DNA of 7,256 nt from Endomicrobium sp. (GCA_031260765.1 JAISKX010000045.1:1-7256); one strand, 5' to 3'; shown: positions 1 to 5,949, counted from the stretch's first letter. Translations and numbers: made by a program. The notes: generated from the sequence alone by a model not told the origin.

Positions 1-1
1 G

Positions 2-391
2 GAGGTTGTAAGCGATGACCAAGTGACTGCCCCTGTGGTCGTTCCTAATGTTAGTTATCTTAAAGTGGTTAATTTTGATTTCGGGAAGGACAACATAACC
101 GCACAAGCCGCGGCTATTTTGAAAGAAAATGCAGCTTTTCTTAATCAATATTCAACTGTTGACATAGTGATTGAGGGGAATTGCGATTCCAGAGGAACGG
201 ATGCTGCAAATTTGGCTCTCGGACAACGCAGAGCGGATAGAGTTAAAAGCTATTATATTAATCAACTCAAAATAGATTCAAAAAGAATAACCACAGTTTC
301 TTATGGCAAAGACAGACCTGTTGACACAGCAGAAAATGAAACTGCATGGGCTAAAAACAGAAGAGCAGAAACAAAAGTTGTGCAAAAGTAA
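2..391 (+). CDS. pal: Pal, peptidoglycan-associated lipoprotein (OmpA-like domain), 5' end missing
   Basis: Pal is the outer-membrane lipoprotein of the Tol-Pal system; its C-terminal OmpA domain binds the diaminopimelate of peptidoglycan and its partner is TolB. The visible part is essentially that whole domain: an opening strand with NFDFGKDNI, then GNCDSRGT followed by LGQRRADRV, which supply the Asp and Arg that hold the peptidoglycan peptide in this family, and a closing KNRRAE motif. Many Pal proteins have His where Asn stands in GNCDSRGT. The frame is open to the left edge (it reads EVVSDDQ before the GTG at 23), so the signal peptide and lipobox lie outside the window and GTG 23 is most likely an internal Val codon. 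It is followed by cpoB after a 136-nt gap. Family certain; Pal rather than another OmpA-domain protein is supported by the neighbours. Confidence 0.93.
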   Translation, partial: EVVSDDQVTAPVVVPNVSYLKVVNFDFGKDNITAQAAAILKENAAFLNQYSTVDIVIEGNCDSRGTDAANLALGQRRADRVKSYYINQLKIDSKRITTVSYGKDRPVDTAENETAWAKNRRAETKVVQK

Positions 392-437
392 AAAATTAAA
401 GTAATCCCAAATCAAATGTCTTAATTGGGAATCAATT

Positions 438-503
438 TTATCCCGCCCTATTCTCTCCGCTTCAAAACGAGTATCAATCAAAAGAGAGGATAGGGCGGGA
501 TAA
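438..503. repeat. Long inverted repeat in the pal-cpoB gap
   Basis: Bases 438-457 and 484-503 are inverted copies of each other over 20 bp, with one G-T wobble (452 with 489), around a 26-nt loop. The arms contain TCCCGCCCTA and TAGGGCGGGA and are much richer in G+C than the flanks. No run of T follows either arm on either strand, so this is not a normal intrinsic terminator. It could be a mobile palindromic repeat of the REP/MITE kind, or an mRNA hairpin separating expression of pal from cpoB. The right arm resembles the G-rich tract near 5911-5926 (AGGGCGGG shared). Confidence 0.8.
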
Positions 504-527
504 TTAAGTATAGGCTTTAAGGACGAT

Positions 528-1226
528 ATGAAAAAAATTTTACTAAAAAGATTGCAAATTCAATTGTTTATATTATTATTTTTAAGTATTGCATTGTCGG
601 GCTGCATTTTTCCGCTTGCCAGTAAAGATTCCGTTTCCAATACTCAAAATGAAACGGCTCAATTGCAAACTCGGGTTCAAACTTTACAAAACAATCAGAA
701 TGCGGCAGCGGCAAGAATGGACAGCGCTCAACGCAAAATGGAAACAATGTCGTCTAATATAGAAGAACTTCAAAGCGAAGTTTTAAATTTAAAGCAGACA
801 ATCAATGAGATGCAGTCTGCAAATAAAAGTCAAGACGGCGCAAGTTCCCCCGTCTCTTCTTATCAAGAGGCATATACTGATTTTTCAGCAAAAAAATATG
901 ATTTAGCTTATGATGAATTTAAAGTTTTTTTAGCTAAAAATCCGCAATCAAGTTTTGCCGCAAACGCCCAATTCTATATGGGGGAATGTTTTTTTATTAA
1001 AAAACAGTGGCAGCAAGCCGCAGATGAATACATAAAAGTGGATAAAAATTATTCAAAATCAGATGTGGCTGTTCAGAGTTTGTTAAAATTAGGATTGAGT
1101 TATGAATATTTAGGCAGAAAAAAAGAAGCGACCGCCGTTTTTGCTTCAATAGTAAAAAAATTCCCTCAAAGCCCTGAAGCGCTGACGGCAAAAGAAAAAA
1201 TTAAAGCAAACAATAATGGAAAATAG
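528..1226 (+). CDS. cpoB: CpoB/YbgF-like Tol-Pal accessory protein, predicted lipoprotein
   Basis: Homologue of the periplasmic CpoB (YbgF), which in E. coli binds TolA and coordinates cell-wall synthesis with outer-membrane constriction. The 232 residues show a charged start (MKKILLKR), a hydrophobic stretch at about 11-25 ending in the lipobox LSGC with Cys26, a Gln/Asn-rich coiled-coil region at about 38-100, a Ser-rich linker, and three TPR-like helix pairs at about 112-141, 145-179 and 183-216, the last ending KKFPQSPEA. The lipobox is unlike E. coli CpoB, which is soluble; residue +2 is Ile, so outer-membrane sorting would be expected under the E. coli rule. ATG 528 is chosen because AAGGA lies just upstream (519-523) and the signal peptide starts there. 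The end overlaps the next gene by 11 nt, which suggests coupled translation. Confidence 0.9.
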   Translation: MKKILLKRLQIQLFILLFLSIALSGCIFPLASKDSVSNTQNETAQLQTRVQTLQNNQNAAAARMDSAQRKMETMSSNIEELQSEVLNLKQTINEMQSANKSQDGASSPVSSYQEAYTDFSAKKYDLAYDEFKVFLAKNPQSSFAANAQFYMGECFFIKKQWQQAADEYIKVDKNYSKSDVAVQSLLKLGLSYEYLGRKKEATAVFASIVKKFPQSPEALTAKEKIKANNNGK

Positions 1227-1950
1227 AAAAAAATTCATTCCATATTTAATAGCCTCGCTTATAATACATATAGCGTTTTTTCTATTTCTTTTTTTACATA
1301 AGGAAAAACCGCTTTTTGTGTCGAGCGCGATAGATGTGACATTTTATTCTCCGTCTTATGAAAAATCCGAAATACAATCTTTTGTTCAAGAAATACCGGA
1401 TATTGAGCCGGAAGTAAAACCAGAAGAAATAAAACAAGAAGAAGTTAAAGCTCAAGAGACCGAAGTTTTAGAAAAACCGCAAATTACTAAAGAAGATGTT
1501 ATTGTAAAACCAGAGATAAAGCCAGAAGAAAAAGAAAAAACTGAAACAGCAAAAGAAACTAATAAAGAAAATCAAGCAAGTTTAAATAAAGTCAGCACAG
1601 TTAAAAAAGCTAAAGAAAAAAGATATACGGTAGCGGGCTCTCAATATGCGGGCGTGGCTTTTGATACGGAAAAATTTCAATATGGATTTTACACCGATAC
1701 TATAGTGCGCAGAATCGGCAGCAATTGGGCTTGGAGCGAAAGTTATACAAAACTTAAAGCTGTGGTGTTTTTTAGAATTTTAAGGAATGGGACAGTTACC
1801 GAGATTGCAATAAAAAATTCGTCAGGTAATAAACGATTTGACAATAATGCTTTAAATGCCGTAAGAAGAGCGGGGCGGTTTGCGCCATTGCCTGAAAGTT
1901 ATAAGTCAGATTCTTTAGGAGTGTATTTTGAGTTTAAATACAGAACTTAA
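1216..1950 (+). CDS. tolA: TolA/TonB-type energy-transducing protein
   Basis: A protein that links an inner-membrane proton motor to the outer membrane. The 244 residues contain one N-terminal membrane helix (about 8-28) with the S-x3-H motif (Ser14, His18) that TolA and TonB use to contact TolQ/ExbB. A long Glu/Lys/Pro-rich linker (about 50-135) with repeated VKPE-type units can span the periplasm. The C-terminal domain (about 150-244) is of TonB type: SNWAW, then FRILRNGTV, the helix ALNAVRRAGRFAPLP and a final strand VYFEFKY. By sequence the C-terminus is closer to the TonB family; by position between cpoB and tolB, upstream of tolQR, it should act as TolA. The linker is proline-bearing and TonB-like rather than a long Ala-rich helix as in E. 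coli TolA. It overlaps cpoB by 11 nt and tolB by 23 nt. Confidence 0.87.
   Translation: MENRKKFIPYLIASLIIHIAFFLFLFLHKEKPLFVSSAIDVTFYSPSYEKSEIQSFVQEIPDIEPEVKPEEIKQEEVKAQETEVLEKPQITKEDVIVKPEIKPEEKEKTETAKETNKENQASLNKVSTVKKAKEKRYTVAGSQYAGVAFDTEKFQYGFYTDTIVRRIGSNWAWSESYTKLKAVVFFRILRNGTVTEIAIKNSSGNKRFDNNALNAVRRAGRFAPLPESYKSDSLGVYFEFKYRT
1917..1930 (+). promoter_or_regulatory. Ribosome binding site and TTG start of tolB inside the tolA coding region
   Basis: AGGAG at 1917-1921 stands six bases before TTG at 1928-1930. The tolB frame is closed by TAG at 1916-1918 and contains no ATG or GTG before the signal peptide, so the TTG is the only conventional start that keeps the whole export signal. ATT at 1925 is in frame but less likely. 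Confidence 0.8.
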
Positions 1951-3241
1951 TTTATTAAAGAAAGTTTTATTATCGTCTGCGCTTTTATTTTCTTTTGTCG
2001 TTTTATCTTTCGCGCAAGATAATGTTTATTTGTCGCTCACTGCAAAAAACAAAAGATTTGATATTGCCGTCGCTCCTTTTACATCAGTGCGTAAAAGCAT
2101 ACAAGAAGAAAGATATGCCTCTTTGATGAATAAAGTATTGATAAATGATTTGTCTTTAAGCCGCTATTTCAATATTATCACCAATAATCCCGTCGCTAAA
2201 TATGATTTTGATTCTCAAATGGCTTATTGGCAGGCTTCTGGTTCTTCCGTAGTTCTCACAGGCTCTATAGCGACGACGGAAAGCGGACAAATTGCTCTTG
2301 CCGTGAATTTATACGATGTGTTTTCAAAAGAGTTAATATGGAAAAAATCTTATAGCAGTAAAATCGCCAATTATCGGCTTGTCGCGCACGAAGCAAGCAA
2401 TGAAGTCGTGCGCAGATTTACGGGCGAAAACGGCATAGCGCTTTCCAAAATAGCCTTCATCAATAATAACACAAAATATAAAGAGCTTTACACAATAGAT
2501 TATGACGGACATAATTTAAAAAGGCTCACACGCGACAATAAATTAAATATCCTTCCCAAATGGGCTCCTTCCGGCAGGCAAATACTCTATACGAGCTATC
2601 TGTTTAATAATCCCGACCTTTTTGCTTTGGATTTAGTAAGAAATAAAAGGATAGTGATTTCAAACTATCAAGGACTAAATTCTGCGGCGGCTTATTCTCC
2701 AGATGAATCAAAAATCCTTTTGACTTTATCGCGCGGCAGATATCCAAATCTATATATGATAAATAAAAGCGGCAAAATTTTGCAAAGAATGACGGGAGGA
2801 TACAATATAGATACCAGCCCTTCATTTTCTCCGAACGGACAGGAAGTTGTTTTTATATCCGACAGGCTTGGATATCCTCAAATGTATATAATGAATGCCA
2901 GCGGCAGCAATGTAAGAAGATTGCCGACAAATGGACATTGCGATTCCCCGGCATGGTCGCCGCGCGGCGATAAAATCGCTTTTACTATGAGGCAAGGCGG
3001 AGCTTATGGGCTTTTTCTTTATGATTTGCGCACGACAAAAGTTACAAAGCTTACAAATTCTAAGGGGGACAATGAAAATCCCGTTTGGTCTCCCGATGGT
3101 AGATTTATAGCTTTTTCATCAACTCGTTCCGGCAGAAGCGAGATATATGTAATATCAATAGACGGCTCAAGCATAAGGAAACTTGCCGATATACCGGGCA
3201 ATTCCTATACGCCGTCTTGGTCAACAAATATAAAATTATAA
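1928..3241 (+). CDS. tolB: TolB, periplasmic beta-propeller protein of Tol-Pal
   Basis: TolB shuttles between Pal and the TolA side of the periplasm. The 437 residues begin with a signal peptide (basic KK at 11-12, hydrophobic core to about 27, probable cleavage after SFA at 29). An N-terminal alpha/beta domain follows (about 40-165; FDIAVAPF, the SxxVLTGSI region, then a block ending EVVRRFTGENGI). Next comes a six-bladed propeller of PD40/WD40-like repeats from about 170 to the end, with blade signatures PKWAPSGRQILYTS, AAYSPDESKILLT, PSFSPNGQEVVFISD, PAWSPRGDKIAFT, PVWSPDGRFIAFSS and the closing TPSW. Length is as usual for TolB. Translation starts at TTG 1928 behind a good AGGAG, overlapping the previous gene by 23 nt; tolQ starts 14 nt downstream. 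Confidence 0.95.
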   Translation: MSLNTELNLLKKVLLSSALLFSFVVLSFAQDNVYLSLTAKNKRFDIAVAPFTSVRKSIQEERYASLMNKVLINDLSLSRYFNIITNNPVAKYDFDSQMAYWQASGSSVVLTGSIATTESGQIALAVNLYDVFSKELIWKKSYSSKIANYRLVAHEASNEVVRRFTGENGIALSKIAFINNNTKYKELYTIDYDGHNLKRLTRDNKLNILPKWAPSGRQILYTSYLFNNPDLFALDLVRNKRIVISNYQGLNSAAAYSPDESKILLTLSRGRYPNLYMINKSGKILQRMTGGYNIDTSPSFSPNGQEVVFISDRLGYPQMYIMNASGSNVRRLPTNGHCDSPAWSPRGDKIAFTMRQGGAYGLFLYDLRTTKVTKLTNSKGDNENPVWSPDGRFIAFSSTRSGRSEIYVISIDGSSIRKLADIPGNSYTPSWSTNIKL

Positions 3242-3254
3242 AAAGGAGATTTAT

Positions 3255-3887
3255 ATGTTTGAGGCGAAAAGTTTTGTTGAAATTTTGCAATTAGGCGGCA
3301 TTACTCTTTACATTCTTGTAATTATATCCATAATTTCAGTGGCTATAATTCTTTTTAAGATTCTTGAATTTTGGGCTAAGTCGAGAACGGGCAGAAAAAA
3401 ATTCGTATCAAGAACGGCGGCTCTTATCAAACAAGGACGCATCAATGAGGCTGTTGATTTTTGCAATAAATCAATGTCTCCTATGGCTTCTGTTGCAAAA
3501 GCGGGAATAGCCGCTATCACGACGAGAAATACCAATATCACGGACGCCATGGACAGAGAAATTATGATAGAGACTGTAAAATTAGAAAAATTCACATCAA
3601 TAATAGGCACTATCGGCAGTATATCCGTATATATAGGTTTGCTCGGCACGGTATTGGGAATTATCAGAGCTTTCCATGATATTTCCGCAACCGGCTCGGG
3701 CGGGATTTCTGTGGTTATCGGCGGCGTGTCTGAAGCTTTAGTAGCTACAGCCACAGGACTTTTTGTAGCTATACCAGCCGTAGTTGCATACAATTTCTTT
3801 GTCAAAACGATTGATAAATTTGTAGTGAATATGGAATATTGCGCATCAGCAGTAGAAGACGCCGCATCATCCATCGTCAAAAAATAG
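3255..3887 (+). CDS. tolQ: TolQ, MotA/TolQ/ExbB-family proton channel subunit
   Basis: Inner-membrane subunit that, with TolR, forms the proton-driven motor acting on TolA. The 210 residues show the family's three membrane segments: about 14-37, 115-140 and 157-182, with a cytoplasmic loop between the first two containing INEAVDFC and the conserved MDREIMIE. The signature GLLGTVLGII (Thr132) and the third-helix sequence EALVATATGLFVAIPAV (Thr165/Thr167) carry the polar residues that line the channel in TolQ/ExbB. ATG 3255 has AGGAG at 3244-3248 with six bases of spacing. TolQ rather than ExbB is inferred from tolB upstream and tolR downstream. Unusually, 91 nt of G-rich repeat DNA begin directly after its TAG stop and separate it from tolR, although all other junctions from cpoB to the PHP gene are tight. 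Confidence 0.94.
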   Translation: MFEAKSFVEILQLGGITLYILVIISIISVAIILFKILEFWAKSRTGRKKFVSRTAALIKQGRINEAVDFCNKSMSPMASVAKAGIAAITTRNTNITDAMDREIMIETVKLEKFTSIIGTIGSISVYIGLLGTVLGIIRAFHDISATGSGGISVVIGGVSEALVATATGLFVAIPAVVAYNFFVKTIDKFVVNMEYCASAVEDAASSIVKK

Positions 3888-3978
3888 CGCACCATAGCGC
3901 AGCAGTTCACCACGCCGTAGCGCAGCGAAGGCGGGAAGGCGGGAAGGCGGGGCTTGGGGAAGGCGGAGAGAAAAAAGA
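3888..3978. repeat. G+C-rich spacer between tolQ and tolR with a GAAGGCGG tandem repeat
   Basis: This 91-nt gap is about 65% G+C by hand count, far above its A+T-rich neighbours. Its first part contains TAGCGC three times (3885-3890, 3895-3900, 3918-3923, the last two extended to TAGCGCAGC). Its second part is an array of the 8-mer GAAGGCGG: exact copies at 3927-3934, 3935-3942 and 3943-3950, one unit-length degenerate spacer GGCTTGGG at 3951-3958, and a fourth exact copy at 3959-3966. It starts directly after the tolQ stop codon. It looks like an inserted or expanded repeat tolerated inside an operon. Confidence 0.9.
3933..3959 (+). promoter_or_regulatory. Canonical G-quadruplex motif upstream of tolR
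   Basis: Four G runs (3933-3935, 3941-3943, 3949-3952, 3956-3959) are separated by loops AAGGC, AAGGC and CTT, which meets the usual G3+N1-7 rule. It lies on the sense strand, so it would be present in the mRNA, ending 19 nt before the tolR start codon. Whether it folds or regulates is inference. Confidence 0.65.
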
Positions 3979-4395
3979 ATGAGAAGAATGAACAGAACAA
4001 GAAAAAAAAGAAACGGTATAGTTTCCGAAATAAACATCACTCCTTTTACAGATGTGATTTTGGTTTTGCTCATTATTTTTATGATAACGACGCCTATGCT
4101 TATGCAGCCGAGTTTAAAAGTGAATCTGCCCAAGTCTCAAGCTACAGACGCCGAAGACAATTCAAATATAGATGTTTTAATTACAAAAGAAGGCAATGCA
4201 ATCATTGCCGGACGCCAAATACAAGGGACAAATATTGAAAGCGAGATAAGAAATCTTTTGCTTAAAACTCCTAACAGAGCTGTAATAGTAAAAGGCGATA
4301 AAGACGCCAAATATGATTTCATAATAGATTTTATAGATAGAGCCCGCCGCGCGGGCGTTCAAAGATTTGCTCTTGCGGTAGATAATCAAAAATGA
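3979..4395 (+). CDS. tolR: TolR, ExbD/TolR-family motor subunit
   Basis: Single-pass inner-membrane partner of TolQ; its membrane Asp carries protons. The 138 residues contain a very basic cytoplasmic start (RTRKKR), the signature SEINITPFTDVILVLLIIFM in which Asp25 is the conserved protonatable residue (Asp23 in E. coli TolR), a membrane helix to about 40, and a periplasmic ExbD fold with VNLPKS, then VIVKGDKDAKYDFIIDFIDRARRAGVQRFAL, the typical end of the family. ATG 3979 is preferred: GGAG at 3965-3968 is 10 nt upstream, and part of it comes from the last GAAGGCGG repeat unit. ATG 3988 is a possible alternative. The stop TGA overlaps the ATG of the PHP gene (ATGA), implying translational coupling. 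Confidence 0.94.
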   Translation: MRRMNRTRKKRNGIVSEINITPFTDVILVLLIIFMITTPMLMQPSLKVNLPKSQATDAEDNSNIDVLITKEGNAIIAGRQIQGTNIESEIRNLLLKTPNRAVIVKGDKDAKYDFIIDFIDRARRAGVQRFALAVDNQK

Positions 4396-5726
4396 AATTC
4401 AAAAATATAATAATACTATCCGCAATCTGTCTTTTAATAGTAATATCAAATCTACTCTTTTATAATCCAACGCAATTGATAGACATTGTCAGCGGGCAGG
4501 AAGCTCAGGGTTTTTCCATAGCATGGAACAATATCCGCTATTTAATAGAGCCGCTATATGCTTTTATATATTATGGTTTAACTCTCGACAAGCCGTTTTA
4601 CAAGCCCGCTTTAATTTCTTGGACTTGCTGGTTAGTAATAGGACTTTTTATATATTGCGCCGTCAAGAATATAGATTTCTCTAAATGGCTTATCAAAACT
4701 CTATACGCCGTTTTAGCGCTTGCGACTCTTTTTGCTTTTTGCGCCGTCGCTCCGATACCGGGACCCAAATTGCTCAAACCTCAAAACTATATAGCGGTTG
4801 ATATTCATTCCCATTCAAGATTTTCCCACGATAATTCTTCCACAGAAAAATTCAATGTTCTCTTTCACAGATGGGCTGGTTATGACGCGTATTTTATCAG
4901 CGAGCATAATCACACTTTAAGTTTTGACCATTTCTCAGACAGCGACAAACTCAAAACAATTTTCCCTGCTATGCAGATACAGAGCAGAGAGAGAGGCATA
5001 TCTCTTGTTTTATTGTCGTCAGAACCATTTGACGGGTTTCAATATAAAAATTTAACAATAAAAGATATGCTCAAAAAAGCCCATGACAATAATATGCTTG
5101 CCATTATGCCGCATTGGTGGAAATGGGGCGCTTATTCTTTCCAAGATTTAAAAAATATGGGCATAGACGGTTTTGAAATTTACAATTGCGGATACAGAAA
5201 TTTTGACGTGGCGCAAAGGCAGGAATTGATAGATTTTGCAAAAAAGAACAATTTGCTGATGTTTGGCTCTACAGATTGGCATGGTTGGGGCTATATGACT
5301 GATGTCTGGACTGTAATTGAAGGCAATACAAAAGAAAATTTAAAAGAACAGCTTGCCAAAAAACCGCAAACAAAAGTGATTTTATACAGACAAGAGCAAA
5401 GCGGTTCAATCATAAGATTTATCATAGAGCCTATAGCCGCATACTATTACTATATAAGAAATGCCGACGCTAAAATGCTTACAAGTTTTATATTATGGTT
5501 TATAATTCTATTTATATTTTTCCAAACAAAAGCTTCAAAAATTTTTATTAAATGGCTGCCATTGGCATTATCAATAATTTTCACCGCAGCGGCAGGATAT
5601 TTTCTATACATTTACATCCCTGTCCGACAAACAAACAATATGCTGTTTCCAAGCGTATTTTTTGGCGCATTAGGATTTGCACTATTATGGTATGCACTAT
5701 GGAAACTGAGAAATAGGTGCGGCTAA
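4392..5726 (+). CDS. Integral-membrane PHP-domain metal-dependent hydrolase, function unknown
   Basis: A 444-residue protein with a PHP-type domain set between membrane segments. N-terminal hydrophobic stretches lie at about 5-24, 50-64 (weak), 73-91 and 102-121; C-terminal ones at about 364-378, 387-410 and 418-437. The central region (about 132-335) has PHP metal-ligand motifs: DIHSHSRFSHD (Asp137, His139, His141, Asp147), SEHNH (Glu171, His172, His174), SSEPF (Glu211), MPHWW (His241) and STDWHG (Asp295, His297). PHP enzymes hydrolyse phosphoesters in sugars, nucleotides or amino-acid precursors; the membrane setting suggests a lipid-linked or envelope substrate, but none can be named. Its ATG overlaps the tolR stop, so it is expected to be co-expressed with the Tol motor. 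Because the weak second segment is uncertain, I cannot say which side of the membrane the catalytic domain faces. The last codons and the stop lie in a G+C-rich repeat. Confidence 0.88.
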   Translation: MKFKNIIILSAICLLIVISNLLFYNPTQLIDIVSGQEAQGFSIAWNNIRYLIEPLYAFIYYGLTLDKPFYKPALISWTCWLVIGLFIYCAVKNIDFSKWLIKTLYAVLALATLFAFCAVAPIPGPKLLKPQNYIAVDIHSHSRFSHDNSSTEKFNVLFHRWAGYDAYFISEHNHTLSFDHFSDSDKLKTIFPAMQIQSRERGISLVLLSSEPFDGFQYKNLTIKDMLKKAHDNNMLAIMPHWWKWGAYSFQDLKNMGIDGFEIYNCGYRNFDVAQRQELIDFAKKNNLLMFGSTDWHGWGYMTDVWTVIEGNTKENLKEQLAKKPQTKVILYRQEQSGSIIRFIIEPIAAYYYYIRNADAKMLTSFILWFIILFIFFQTKASKIFIKWLPLALSIIFTAAAGYFLYIYIPVRQTNNMLFPSVFFGALGFALLWYALWKLRNRCG

Positions 5727-5750
5727 AGCCGCGATACACACGGCGGGTGG
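5711..5750. repeat. Dispersed repeat, copy 1, overlapping the 3' end of the PHP gene
   Basis: The sequence aligns with 6679-6718: both read AAATAGG, Y, GCGGC, a short A-containing loop, GCCGC, R, ATACA, then CGGC and a GGG. Here GCGGC at 5719-5723 pairs with GCCGC at 5728-5732 (extendable to six pairs with a two-base loop), and GCCG at 5728-5731 can instead pair with CGGC at 5741-5744. The PHP stop codon TAA (5724-5726) lies in the loop of the first hairpin. No T run follows, so an intrinsic terminator is unlikely. Confidence 0.75.
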
Positions 5751-5820
5751 GCTGAAAATTTTCCACGACGGGATGGTCGCTTTGCCTTTTGGCGTCTTTT
5801 GACACAATTTGCCTGCTGAT

Positions 5821-5833
5821 GTAGCGCTGCTAC
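5821..5833. repeat. Small perfect hairpin GTAGC-GCT-GCTAC
   Basis: Five perfect base pairs around a three-base loop, followed by CGGCGCTG, which can compete for pairing with the loop GCGCTG region. No T run follows. Role unknown. Confidence 0.5.
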
Positions 5834-5893
5834 ACGGCGCTGTAAATTTCTGCCAAAATACGATAAAAATGCTTCGCGGATGTGCGTTTGTTT

Positions 5894-5927
5894 CCTCCAC
5901 CTGAATGGGGGAGGGTGAGGGCGGGGG
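5894..5927. repeat. CCTCC/GGAGG hairpin running into a G-quadruplex motif
   Basis: CCTCCACC (5894-5901) pairs with 5907-5914 with one mismatch and a TGAAT loop. The right arm is also the start of a + strand G-quadruplex motif: G runs of 5, 3, 3 and 5 at 5907-5911, 5913-5915, 5919-5921 and 5923-5927 with loops A, TGA and C. The hairpin and quadruplex use the same G bases and exclude each other. The minus strand reads like the C-rich dispersed repeats common between genes in many Gram-negative genomes (translated there as ALTLPHSGGG-like peptides); that comparison is from memory. Confidence 0.65.
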
Positions 5928-5949
5928 ACAACGCAGAGCGGCAGTTGTC
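5927..5949. repeat. GACAAC/GTTGTC inverted repeat
   Basis: GACAAC (5927-5932) and GTTGTC (5944-5949) are perfect inverted repeats, with an inner GC/GC pairing past a bulged A. Bases 5926-5941 are identical over 16 nt to bases 221-236 inside pal. Role unknown. Confidence 0.55.

Noticed and set aside
23..391. GTG at 23 as the true start of pal
   Set aside because: The frame is open to the left edge and a start here would leave Pal without signal peptide or lipobox; the gene most likely enters from outside the window.
438..503. Intrinsic terminator after pal
   Set aside because: No T run follows the stem on either strand and the loop is long.
3927..3966. CRISPR-like array
   Set aside because: The units are 8 bp with no unique spacers; it is a simple tandem repeat.
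3308..4000. A 230-codon open frame on the minus strand
   Set aside because: It lies opposite tolQ, whose protein is a clear family member; the antisense frame has no recognisable features.
3954..4238. An open + frame overlapping tolR in another phase
   Set aside because: Its translation is low-complexity Lys/Asn/Arg/Tyr-rich and matches nothing, while the tolR frame is certain.
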